A stretch of DNA of 8,741 nucleotides from the NCBI GenBank assembly GCA_021154945.1, contig JAJNQF010000392.1, positions 1-8,741 on the forward strand. The letters run 5' to 3'. A model generated the notes under the pieces. The model did not search any database. It worked only from the letters and a program-made list of their open reading frames with translations, and was not told the DNA's origin. Shown in pieces: positions 1 to 6,986 of this stretch. A program made the translations under genes and the position numbers. This DNA is from Sphingomonas sp. (GTDB lineage Bacteria > Pseudomonadota > Alphaproteobacteria > Sphingomonadales > Sphingomonadaceae). Position 1 is the stretch's first letter, and the number at the start of each line of letters is the position of its first letter.

Positions 1-6
1 GGCGAC

Positions 7-52
7 ACCCCTCCGTCAGCCTCCGGCTGCCACCTCCCCTTGCAGGGGAGGA
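7..52 (+). repeat. Two-hairpin intergenic repeat ending in the nasA ribosome binding site
   Basis: Two adjacent palindromes make up this element. The first is CAGCC (17-21) paired with GGCTG (25-29) around a 3-base loop. The second is a perfect 8-bp stem, CCTCCCCT (33-40) with AGGGGAGG (44-51), around the loop TGC. The composition and the pattern of a small hairpin followed by a CTCCCC/GGGGAG hairpin resemble a dispersed intergenic repeat I associate with sphingomonad genomes; that association is from memory, and only one copy lies in this window. The right arm of the second stem doubles as the purine-rich Shine-Dalgarno sequence of the next gene. Confidence 0.6.
44..52 (+). promoter_or_regulatory. 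nasA ribosome binding site inside a hairpin arm
   Basis: AGGGGAGGA (44-52) is a strong match to the anti-Shine-Dalgarno sequence and ends four bases before the ATG at 57, which fixes the nasA start. Eight of its nine bases can pair with CCTCCCCT at 33-40. Folded mRNA would therefore hide the site. Whether this matters in the cell is inference. Confidence 0.6.
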
Positions 53-56
53 CCTA

Positions 57-2651
57 ATGGCGGCCGTTCGTACGACGTGCGCGTATTGCGGTGTCGGCTG
101 CGGCATTCTCGCGACTCCTACCGGCGAACGCTCCGTCACGATCGCAGGCGACCCCGACCATCCCGCCAACGCCGGCAAACTCTGCTCCAAGGGCACCCAC
201 CTCGGCGAGACGATCGGCCTCGAAGGCCGCCTTCTCACCCCGATCATCGGCCTGCGCCGCGCATCGTGGGACAAGGCGCTCGCCCTCGTCGCCAAACGCT
301 TCCGTGACACGATCGCGCAGCACGGCCCCAACAGCGTCGCCTTCTACGTCTCGGGCCAGCTGCTGACCGAGGACTATTATGTCGCCAACAAGCTAATGAA
401 GGGCTTCATCGGCTCGGCCAACATCGACACCAACTCGCGACTCTGCATGGCAAGCGCAGTCGCCGGGCACATGCGCGCGTTCGGCGAGGACGTCGTGCCC
501 GCGAGCTACGACGATCTCGACGCCGCCGACCTGATCGTGCTGGTCGGATCAAACACCGCCTGGTGCCACCCGATCGTCTATCAACGCGTCCGTGCACGAT
601 GCGATGCCGGCGCGAAACTCGTCGTCATCGACCCGCGCCGGACCGAGACCGCGGACGAGGCCGACCTACACCTCGCGATCCGGCCCGGCACCGACGTGGC
701 GCTGATGAACGGGTTGCTGGCGTGGTGCCGCGACGCAGGCGTGATCGATCACGACTATCTCGCCGCGCACGTCGCCACGCCCGACGCGTTCTGGGACCAG
801 CTCGGCGAGGGCAGCGACCTCTGGTCGGTAGCGCGGACCTGCGACGTTTCGCCGCAAGACCTGAAGCGCTTCTTCGAACTGTTCGCCGCGACGCCGAAGA
901 CCGTCACCATGTTCAGCCAGGGCGTGAACCAGTCATTGTCAGGCACCGATCAGGTCAACGCGATCACCAACCTACACCTCGCGACCGGCCGCATCGGCAA
1001 GCCCGGTGCCGCGCCCTTCTCGATCACCGGCCAGCCCAACGCGATGGGCGGGCGCGAAGTCGGCGGGCTAGCGTCGAGCCTCGCCGCGCACATGGATTTC
1101 GCGCCGGAGAACGTCGCGCGCGTGGGCCGGTTCTGGGCCGCGCCCAACATGGCGACCAAACCGGGGCTGAAGGCGGTCGACCTGTTCCGCGAGCTCGGCA
1201 ACGGCCGGATCAAGGCGTTGTGGGTGATGGCGACCAACCCCGCAGTGTCTATGCCCGACGCAGGCCGCGTGCGCGAGGCGCTGGCGGCGTGCCCGTTCGT
1301 CGTGGTCTCGGACGTGATCGAAACGACCGACACCTCGGTCCACGCGCATGTCCGCCTGCCCGCCGCGGCGTGGGGCGAGAAGGACGGCACCGTCACCAAT
1401 TCCGACCGCACGATCAGCCGCCAGCGCGCGTTCATAGCCGCGCCCGGCGAGGCGAAACCAGACTGGTGGATCGTCACGCAGGTCGCGCGGCGGATGGGGT
1501 GGAAGACCGCGTTCCCCTACGATCGCCCCGCCGAGATCTGGCGCGAACATTGCCGGTTGTCGGCGTATGAGAACAACGGCACGCGGCTGTTCTCGCTTCC
1601 CGGCCATGCGGCCAAGGGCAACGCCGAATATGACGCAATGACGCCGTTCCGCTGGGGTAGCACGCCGTTTTCGGATGGGCGCTTCCCGACATCCGACGGC
1701 CGCGCCCGGCTTGTGCCTGTAGTCCAGAAGCCGGTCGCCGCACCGCTCGCCAAATGGCCGATGACGCTCAATACCGGCCGCTACCGCGATCAGTGGCACA
1801 CCATGACCCGCACCGGCCTGTCACCGAAGCTTGCACGCCACCGCGAGGAACCGCTGGTCGAAGTTCACCCCGATGATGCCGAACGGCTCGGGATCGTCGA
1901 TGGCGGCCTCACGCGCGTGACGACGCCGCAGGGCGACAGCCTGTTCCGGGCAAGCGTCGTCACGGCCCAGCGGGTTGGCGAGCTGTTCGTGCCGATCCAC
2001 TGGACCGACCGCACCGCGACCGGCGGGCGCACCGGCCTGCTGCCCCGCCCGCTCGCCGATCCCATCTCGGGCCAGCCGGGCTTCAAATCGACCCCCGTGC
2101 GGATCGAGCCCGTCGCGACCGAATGGCGCGGCTTCGTCGTCACGCGCGGCGAACTGGCAACGCGCCCCGATTGCCTGTGGGCAACACGCGTTGCGGTGCC
2201 GTGCGGAACGGCATGGGACATGGCGGGGAATGGCGACGCCGCCGCGCTCGACGCGCTGCTGCCCAAAGGCGAGCGGATTGAGGCGATCGACTCTGCCCGC
2301 GGGAGCCGCCGGATTGCGATCCTTCAGGGCGGCAGGCTCGCCGGCGTCCTGTTCGTCACCAGCGACGGCACACTCCCGCCCCGCGACTGGCTCGTCGCGC
2401 AACTGAGCGAGGACGTTGCCGCCCCGACCCTGCTCGCCGGCCGCGCACCGGGCGTGCAGATCGACCGCGGGCCGATCGTCTGCGCGTGCTTCGACGTCGG
2501 GCTGAAGACCATTCTCGCCGCGATCGCCGACCAGCAGCTCGCCGACGTTCCCGCGATCGGGGCGGCCTTGAAAGCCGGCACCAATTGCGGATCGTGCCGC
2601 CCTGCCCTCGCCAATCTCCTCGTCACGCAAGGATCAGCCCATGTCGCATGA
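57..2651 (+). CDS. nasA: Assimilatory nitrate reductase catalytic subunit (NasA) with C-terminal [2Fe-2S] domain
   Basis: This 864-residue cytoplasmic molybdoenzyme reduces nitrate to nitrite as the first step of nitrate assimilation. The N-terminus has the [4Fe-4S] motif C8-x2-C11-x3-C15-x27-C43 followed by the conserved lysine K45. C130, in the RLCMAS motif, fits the molybdenum-ligand cysteine of the NasA/NapA group. The bis-MGD molybdopterin domain follows, and residues about 567-686 form the C-terminal molybdopterin-dinucleotide-binding domain. The last 60 residues carry C809, C811, C844 and C847 in the CxC...CxxC spacing of a BFD-like [2Fe-2S] domain, as in Klebsiella-type NasA and NirB. 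No twin-arginine signal is visible, which argues against periplasmic NapA. The ATG at 57 is set by the AGGGGAGGA just upstream. The 3' end overlaps cobA by 11 bases, indicating an operon. A formate dehydrogenase alpha subunit is the main alternative; cobA next door and the C-terminal domain favour nitrate reductase. Confidence 0.93.
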   Translation: MAAVRTTCAYCGVGCGILATPTGERSVTIAGDPDHPANAGKLCSKGTHLGETIGLEGRLLTPIIGLRRASWDKALALVAKRFRDTIAQHGPNSVAFYVSGQLLTEDYYVANKLMKGFIGSANIDTNSRLCMASAVAGHMRAFGEDVVPASYDDLDAADLIVLVGSNTAWCHPIVYQRVRARCDAGAKLVVIDPRRTETADEADLHLAIRPGTDVALMNGLLAWCRDAGVIDHDYLAAHVATPDAFWDQLGEGSDLWSVARTCDVSPQDLKRFFELFAATPKTVTMFSQGVNQSLSGTDQVNAITNLHLATGRIGKPGAAPFSITGQPNAMGGREVGGLASSLAAHMDFAPENVARVGRFWAAPNMATKPGLKAVDLFRELGNGRIKALWVMATNPAVSMPDAGRVREALAACPFVVVSDVIETTDTSVHAHVRLPAAAWGEKDGTVTNSDRTISRQRAFIAAPGEAKPDWWIVTQVARRMGWKTAFPYDRPAEIWREHCRLSAYENNGTRLFSLPGHAAKGNAEYDAMTPFRWGSTPFSDGRFPTSDGRARLVPVVQKPVAAPLAKWPMTLNTGRYRDQWHTMTRTGLSPKLARHREEPLVEVHPDDAERLGIVDGGLTRVTTPQGDSLFRASVVTAQRVGELFVPIHWTDRTATGGRTGLLPRPLADPISGQPGFKSTPVRIEPVATEWRGFVVTRGELATRPDCLWATRVAVPCGTAWDMAGNGDAAALDALLPKGERIEAIDSARGSRRIAILQGGRLAGVLFVTSDGTLPPRDWLVAQLSEDVAAPTLLAGRAPGVQIDRGPIVCACFDVGLKTILAAIADQQLADVPAIGAALKAGTNCGSCRPALANLLVTQGSAHVA

Positions 2652-3438
2652 TTTCCCGCCCGGTTCGGTCTGGCTGGTCGGTGCCGGCCCAGGCGATCCC
2701 GACCTTCTCACGCGCAAGGCCGAACGCCTGCTCGCGGCTGCCGATATCGTATTCTACGACGCGCTGGTCGGTCCGGGCGTCCTCGCCCTCGTTCCAGCGG
2801 GAACCGAGATGGTAAGTGTCGGCAAGCGATCGGGCCGACATTCGAAGGATCAGGTCTCGATCAACGTCCTGATCGCCACGGCCGCCAAAGCCGGCAAGCG
2901 CGTCGTCCGTTTCAAGGGTGGCGACCCGTCGATCTTCGGACGCTCGACCGAGGAGATCGACCACCTTGCCGCCCAGGGCATCACGGTACGCATCTGCCCC
3001 GGTATCACCGCCGCCAGCGCCGCCGCAGCCTCAGGCGGTGCCTCGCTGACGCTCCGCGGCCTCGCGCGAAAGCTCACATTCGTCACCGCGCACGCCCGCG
3101 CGGGCGAAGCACTCGAGCTCGACTGGACCGCCCTCGCCGCGCCCGATGCAACGCTTGCCGTCTACATGGGCCGCGCCGCCGCCGCCGAAGTCGCGCGCAA
3201 CCTGATCGCCGCAGGCCGCGCACCCGACACGCCGGTGATGGTCGCGGTCAACGTCTCGCTCCCGACCGAACGCATCCTTCGCGGCCGGCTGTCGGCGCTC
3301 GCGTTCCTGGTCGAGACGATCAGCGACCGTGATCCCTCGCTGCTGCTGATCGGCGAGGCGGTCGCTTCGAGGACGCTCGAAACCGTCGAGGAAACGGGGT
3401 TCGTGTCCTCGCGTTTCGCAAGCGTGGGTGGCGATTAA
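2641..3438 (+). CDS. cobA: Uroporphyrinogen-III C-methyltransferase (SUMT)
   Basis: This 265-residue enzyme transfers two methyl groups from S-adenosylmethionine to uroporphyrinogen III to give precorrin-2, the branch point to siroheme and cobalamin. The family signatures are in order: VGAGPGDPDLLTRKA near residues 13-27, the RFKGGDPSIFGR motif, and the PGITAASAAAA segment followed by an LTLRG motif. The length is normal for a stand-alone SUMT; the N-terminal dehydrogenase/ferrochelatase part of CysG is absent, so another protein must complete siroheme. The start codon lies within the end of nasA, with AAGGA at 2629-2633 seven bases upstream, so translation is probably coupled. Its place beside nasA suggests that it supplies siroheme for assimilatory nitrite reductase; a wider role in sulfite reduction or cobalamin synthesis cannot be excluded. 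Confidence 0.93.
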   Translation: MSHDFPPGSVWLVGAGPGDPDLLTRKAERLLAAADIVFYDALVGPGVLALVPAGTEMVSVGKRSGRHSKDQVSINVLIATAAKAGKRVVRFKGGDPSIFGRSTEEIDHLAAQGITVRICPGITAASAAAASGGASLTLRGLARKLTFVTAHARAGEALELDWTALAAPDATLAVYMGRAAAAEVARNLIAAGRAPDTPVMVAVNVSLPTERILRGRLSALAFLVETISDRDPSLLLIGEAVASRTLETVEETGFVSSRFASVGGD

Positions 3439-3597
3439 CCTCACCCTCCCGTTCTCGCCCGCATTCTGCCTAGCCTGACCGAGAACGGGAACGTGACGCG
3501 CGACGCTGCCGCGGATATCATCGCCGGCGAAGCGGGCTGTCCTCACGGATCGACGGCTCCGGCAGATATTAACGCCATGCGTGGCGACGAGGTACGG
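3439..3597 (+). other. Intergenic gap between cobA and the flavoprotein gene
   Basis: These 159 bases hold the inverted repeat at 3447-3490 and, close to the next gene, the Shine-Dalgarno sequence GACGAGG (3586-3592). The reading frame of the next gene stays open back to a GTG at 3493, but the translated extension does not look like part of its family. A TATTAA at 3567-3572 could be a -10 element, yet no convincing -35 hexamer lies 16-18 bases ahead of it. A gap of this size could hold a separate promoter, so the flavoprotein gene need not be co-transcribed with nasA-cobA. Confidence 0.45.
3447..3490. repeat. Perfect 11-bp inverted repeat after cobA (possible transcription-ending or processing hairpin)
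   Basis: TCCCGTTCTCG (3447-3457) is the exact reverse complement of CGAGAACGGGA (3480-3490), with a 22-base spacer. The left arm starts nine bases after the cobA stop codon. As RNA it would form an 11-bp stem with a wide loop. No run of T follows, so it is not a standard intrinsic terminator. It could be a degenerate dispersed repeat, an RNA-processing hairpin, or an operator read as double-stranded DNA. Confidence 0.5.
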
Positions 3598-4842
3598 ATG
3601 ACGCACACGACTTCCTATGACGTTTTGATCGTCGGCGCGGGCCATGCCGGTGCCCAGGCCGCGGTCGCGCTGCGCCAACGCAAATATGAGGGCACCATCG
3701 CGCTGCTCGGCGACGAACCCGACCATCCCTACGAACGGCCACCGCTGTCGAAGGAGTATCTGTCGGGCGACAAGCCGTTCGAGCGCATACTGATCCGTCC
3801 GCCGGCGTTCTGGGACGAGCGCGCGATAACGCTGCTGCCCGGCCGTCGCGCGACCCATGTCGATCCGATCGCAAAGACCGTAACGCTCGGCGACGGTTCG
3901 ACGATCGGCTATGGATCACTGGTCTGGGGGACGGGCGGATCGCCGCGGCGGCTGTCCTGTACCGGGCATGCGTTGCGCGGCGTCCACGCGGTCCGCAACC
4001 GCGCGGACGTCGACCGGATGATCGCCGAACTCCCGGGCGTCTCCCGCGTCGTGGTGATCGGCGGGGGGTATATCGGGCTCGAAGCCGCGGCCGTCCTGAA
4101 CAAACTCGGCAAACACGTCACTGTCCTCGAAGCGCTCGACCGGGTCCTGGCGCGCGTCGCCGGCGAGCCCCTGTCGCGGTTCTTCGAAGCCGAGCATCGG
4201 GCGTACGGCGTGGATATCCGCCTCGAAGCCAAGGTCGCCTGCATCGAGGAACACGACGGCGCAGCCAGTGGCGTGCGTCTCATCGACGGGGAAATACTGG
4301 CGTGCGAGATGGTGATCGTCGGCATCGGTATCGAACCCGCAGTCGGGCCGCTTCTCGCGGCAGGCGCGGAGGGTGACAACGGCGTGCTGGTCGACGCGTT
4401 CTGCCGCACCAGCCTGCCCGATGTCTTTGCGATCGGCGATTGCGCGGCGCATGCCAATGCGTATGCGGGCGGCGCCGTCATCCGACTGGAATCGGTCCAG
4501 AACGCCTCCGACCAAGCGAACGTCGTCGCGCGAACGATCACCGGCGACCCGCAACCCTACCACGCCGTCCCCTGGTTCTGGTCCAGTCAATATGATCTGA
4601 AACTGCAGACCGTCGGGCTTTCGGCCGGCCACGACGCGGTGATCATCCGCGGCGAGCCCGCGACGCGATCGTTTTCGCTGATCTATGTCAAGGACGATCG
4701 CATCGTCGCGCTCGACTGCGTCAACGCGACCCGCGACTATGTGCAGGGTCGGGCGCTGATCGGCCTGCTTGCACCGACCGACCACGCCGATCTGGCATCG
4801 CCCGCCATCCCCCTGAAGGAAACGGCTGCCCGCTTGCAGTGA
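3598..4842 (+). CDS. FAD-dependent NAD(P)H ferredoxin-reductase-type oxidoreductase
   Basis: This 414-residue flavoprotein belongs to the group of putidaredoxin and rubredoxin reductases and related ferredoxin reductases, which pass electrons from NAD(P)H through FAD to a small iron-sulfur protein. Residues 13-18 (GAGHAG) bind the FAD dinucleotide; PYERPPLSKEYL (44-55) is the typical family stretch with R47 and K52; GGGYIG (155-160) binds NAD(P), and the acidic E178 at the end of the second strand favours NADH. FAIGDCA (277-283) is the second FAD motif. The C-terminal reductase domain begins near P325-W326 and runs to the end. I chose the ATG at 3598 because GACGAGG lies five bases ahead of it and the FAD strand begins soon after; starts at 3493 (GTG) and 3577 (ATG) are less likely. 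No ferredoxin gene lies beside it. It may serve NasA, but a role with an oxygenase or other partner is equally possible from sequence alone. Confidence 0.88.
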   Translation: MTHTTSYDVLIVGAGHAGAQAAVALRQRKYEGTIALLGDEPDHPYERPPLSKEYLSGDKPFERILIRPPAFWDERAITLLPGRRATHVDPIAKTVTLGDGSTIGYGSLVWGTGGSPRRLSCTGHALRGVHAVRNRADVDRMIAELPGVSRVVVIGGGYIGLEAAAVLNKLGKHVTVLEALDRVLARVAGEPLSRFFEAEHRAYGVDIRLEAKVACIEEHDGAASGVRLIDGEILACEMVIVGIGIEPAVGPLLAAGAEGDNGVLVDAFCRTSLPDVFAIGDCAAHANAYAGGAVIRLESVQNASDQANVVARTITGDPQPYHAVPWFWSSQYDLKLQTVGLSAGHDAVIIRGEPATRSFSLIYVKDDRIVALDCVNATRDYVQGRALIGLLAPTDHADLASPAIPLKETAARLQ

Positions 4843-4863
4843 CAGCCGACCGCCGCAGCCGGG
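4843..4863. other. 21-base convergent gap between the flavoprotein and retropepsin-like genes
   Basis: The stop codons of two converging genes are separated by only 21 bases. No strong hairpin with a T tract is visible on either strand. A weak 7-bp inverted pair, CGGCTGC (4823-4829) with GCAGCCG (4855-4861) and a 25-base spacer, brackets the junction and might act in both directions, but it could be chance in GC-rich DNA. Confidence 0.3.
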
Positions 4864-5490
4864 TCAGCTCGCAACCCAGATCCGGTCGTGGCCGAGGTCG
4901 AAGATCACCCGCATGTCCTTGAACGCAGTGAGCCCGACCGACGGGGTGGCGCCGCGTATCATGACGGCGTTCTTCAGGGCCGCATGCCCGAGCGCGACGG
5001 CGCTCGCGGCGTTCGGCGCGGTCACGTCGGTAGCGTGGGCGAGATCGAGCACCGCAGCGGTCGGTGGCGCAGCGTCGAGCGTCAGCGGCACCGTCATCGA
5101 GCCGTCCGCCTGATGCGTGACTGGGATCGCGGTCATCCCGCGTTCGGCGCGCGCTGCCTCGCCCGGCAGCAACAGGCGCAGCTCGTGGTGCGGGAAGTCT
5201 ATCTCGATCGGGTTGGCGTCGAGGATATCCTGGCCGATCCGCAGCTCCGCGCCTGCCGCCGGATCGGGTTCGACCGCAGCGATCGGCGCGTAGAGATACT
5301 CCGCGCGGATGCCGATCTTGACCCGGTCGCGGTGCACGATCCGATCGGCAAGCGTCGCACCGATCGCCGAATGCGGCGCGCCCGGCATGATCGCGATCAG
5401 GGTGCGTGCGTTGTCGACCCTGCCGTGAAACAACAGGGTCGCCGCCATCAGGACGAACTTGCCGCTCGTCGCGCCGGTTATCCCGCCCAT
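4864..5490 (-). CDS. Two-domain retropepsin-like (aspartic protease fold) protein, catalytic motifs degenerate
   Basis: The 208-residue product shows two tandem segments with the layout of clan AA aspartic protease domains. Domain 1 (about 16-108) has a hairpin strand, then IMPGAPHSAI (34-43) where the family has a hydrophobic-DTGA motif, and ends with IGQDILDANPIEIDFP (85-100), matching the usual G-x-D-x-L ... x-I-D-Y-P closing element. Domain 2 (about 119-208) has VLDLAHAT (147-154) at the DTG site and closes with VIFDLGHDRIWV (195-206). Thus M35 stands where the first catalytic Asp is expected, and the second site reads D149-L-A. If the alignment is right it is probably not an active protease, and may bind a peptide or protein instead. 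I see no clear signal peptide. The start at 5490 is fixed by GGGAGGG inside the end of the upstream gene; only three bases separate the two genes, so it is the last gene of the efflux operon. The assignment is by eye and of moderate certainty. Confidence 0.6.
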   Translation of the reverse strand: MGGITGATSGKFVLMAATLLFHGRVDNARTLIAIMPGAPHSAIGATLADRIVHRDRVKIGIRAEYLYAPIAAVEPDPAAGAELRIGQDILDANPIEIDFPHHELRLLLPGEAARAERGMTAIPVTHQADGSMTVPLTLDAAPPTAAVLDLAHATDVTAPNAASAVALGHAALKNAVMIRGATPSVGLTAFKDMRVIFDLGHDRIWVAS

Positions 5491-5493
5491 CGT

Positions 5494-6915
5494 TTACCCT
5501 CCCGAAACGCCGCCGCCTGCGGCCTGGAACAGCGCGACCGTGTCCGACAACCGCGCGGCGCGCGCCTGCACCGCCTGCGCGCGGGCCTGCGCGTCGGTGG
5601 CGGTGGCGTTGAGCAGCGCAGGCGTTCCGACATCGCCGAGCGCAAGCTGACGCCGGACGAACCCGAGCGCACGCCCCGACGCATCGGTCGCCCTCGTGGC
5701 CGAGTCGAGCGCGTCGGCATCGGTCCGCAGCCCGGTCAGCGCGTCGGAAACGTCCCCGAATGCTTGCAACACCGCGGCACGATATTGCGCCTTGGCGGCA
5801 TCGAGCGCGGCTTCGGCGGCATGTTGCTGGTGGCGGAGGGCGCCGGCGTGGAAGATAGGCTGGGTGATCCCGCCGATCAGTGTCCAGAACGGGTTGCCGC
5901 TCTTGAACATATCGCCGAACCGTTCGGCGGTACCGCCCGCCGATCCGCTGAGCGAGATTGCCGGCAGGCGCGCGGCGATCGCGGTGCCGACATCGGCCCC
6001 TGCCCCTTCGAGCTGCGCGCGCGCGGCCAGCACGTCAGGCCGGCGCGCGACGAGATCGGACGGAACGACCAGTGGCAGGTCTCGCGGCAAAGTGAGCGAT
6101 GCGAGCGACGGCAGCGGCGGCAGGTCCGAGCCCGCCGACCGCCCGATCAGCGTCGCGATCACCACCCGCTGATGCGCTTCGGCGCGCACCAGCGGCGGCA
6201 GCGCGCCTTCCGCGGTCGCCAGCGCCGCCTGTTGCGTCGAGACGTCGGCCGCACCGACCGCACCGAGCTGCTGACGCTTGACCAGCGTCTGGAGGATATC
6301 GCGATTGACCGCGATGGCCGTCTGCGCAGCGGCGATCTGCTCGGCGAGCGATGCGCGCTGGATCACCGCCTCGACCAGATTGGCGATCACCGTGGTCCGC
6401 GCCGCGGCAAGCCGCTGCCGCTGCGTTTCGGTGGCGGCGCGGGCTGAGCGGATTTTCGAGCGGATGCCGCCGAACACATCCGGGTCGTAGCCGACCGTCA
6501 CCTGCGCGGTGTGGAGCGTATAAAGCTGCTGGTTCTGGTCGGCGACCGCAGGCGACAGCGCGTTCGAGATGCGCGTGCGCTCCGCCTGATAGTTCACATC
6601 GGCCTGCGGCAGCGCCGAGCCCGCAGTCGCAGCCGCCTGCTCGCGATATTGCCGGAGCGTCGCTTCCGCGACGGCGATGTCGGTCGAATGCGCCTGTGCC
6701 TCGTCCACCAGCGTGTCGAGTTGGGCGCTGCCAAAGCTGCGCCACCATTCGGCAGGAACCGCCGTCAGAGTCGTAGCCTGGGCCGCGCCGCTGGACGGCG
6801 CGAAGGTTTGCGCCGCGAGAGCCGGCGGGAGGCTGGCGTGCGCGTCGAGATCGCGCGGGCCCATCGTGCACGCGCTGGTGACGCCCGCGAGCAGGAGGAT
6901 GGCGAAACGCTTCAT
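5494..6915 (-). CDS. NodT/CusC-type efflux outer-membrane factor lipoprotein
   Basis: This 473-residue protein forms the trimeric outer-membrane channel of a tripartite efflux pump. The N-terminus is a lipoprotein signal: a short basic start, a hydrophobic stretch and the lipobox GVTSAC, with C16 as the lipidated residue. Two outer-membrane efflux (OEP) repeats follow, about 55-250 and 265-460. Family landmarks are EWWRSFGSAQLDTL (56-69), YDPDVFGGIR (143-152, the usual Y-x-x-D-x-F-G-x-x-R), and PSDLVARRPDVLAA (285-298). Long Ala/Gln-rich helices fit the periplasmic tunnel. The start codon overlaps the pump stop codon as ATGA (6912-6915), and GGAGG lies seven bases upstream, so translation is coupled to the pump gene. 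The product ends in a Gly/Ser-rich tail. The neighbouring CzcA/CusA-type pump implies export of metal ions. Confidence 0.93.
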   Translation of the reverse strand: MKRFAILLLAGVTSACTMGPRDLDAHASLPPALAAQTFAPSSGAAQATTLTAVPAEWWRSFGSAQLDTLVDEAQAHSTDIAVAEATLRQYREQAAATAGSALPQADVNYQAERTRISNALSPAVADQNQQLYTLHTAQVTVGYDPDVFGGIRSKIRSARAATETQRQRLAAARTTVIANLVEAVIQRASLAEQIAAAQTAIAVNRDILQTLVKRQQLGAVGAADVSTQQAALATAEGALPPLVRAEAHQRVVIATLIGRSAGSDLPPLPSLASLTLPRDLPLVVPSDLVARRPDVLAARAQLEGAGADVGTAIAARLPAISLSGSAGGTAERFGDMFKSGNPFWTLIGGITQPIFHAGALRHQQHAAEAALDAAKAQYRAAVLQAFGDVSDALTGLRTDADALDSATRATDASGRALGFVRRQLALGDVGTPALLNATATDAQARAQAVQARAARLSDTVALFQAAGGGVSGG

Positions 6916-6986
6916 GCCGTGGCCTCCGTATGGCCGTCTTCATGGGGATGATGGCCGACATCGCGCCCGTGCGCACCGCGATCTTC
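6912..6986 (-). other. His/Asp-rich cytoplasmic tail of the RND pump
   Basis: The last 24 residues of the pump, after the final membrane helix, contain five histidines and several acidic residues, including the cluster HHPHEDGH. In the usual RND topology the C-terminus is cytoplasmic, so this could bind metal on the inner face. This is a compositional observation; the function is inferred. Confidence 0.5.

Noticed and set aside
1068..1799. Open frame of 243 codons on the minus strand inside nasA
   Set aside because: Arg/Ala-rich shadow of a clearly real gene; no supporting motif or ribosome binding site seen.
3567..3572. TATTAA as a -10 promoter element for the flavoprotein gene
   Set aside because: No recognisable -35 hexamer at the right distance; a single AT-rich hexamer is not enough.
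3493..3597. GTG start at 3493, or ATG at 3577, for the flavoprotein
   Set aside because: The extra 35 residues have no family similarity, whereas the ATG at 3598 has GACGAGG five bases upstream and places the FAD motif at the usual distance from the N-terminus.
4823..4861. 7-bp inverted pair around the convergent junction as a bidirectional terminator
   Set aside because: Short arms, a long spacer and no T tract; consistent with chance in GC-rich sequence. Noted only within the gap entry.
4888..6447. Long open frame of 519 codons on the plus strand, opposite the retropepsin-like and outer-membrane-factor genes
   Set aside because: Its product is Arg-rich, low in complexity and unlike any family, as expected for an antisense shadow in GC-rich DNA. 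The minus strand carries clear family motifs, a lipobox and ribosome binding sites.
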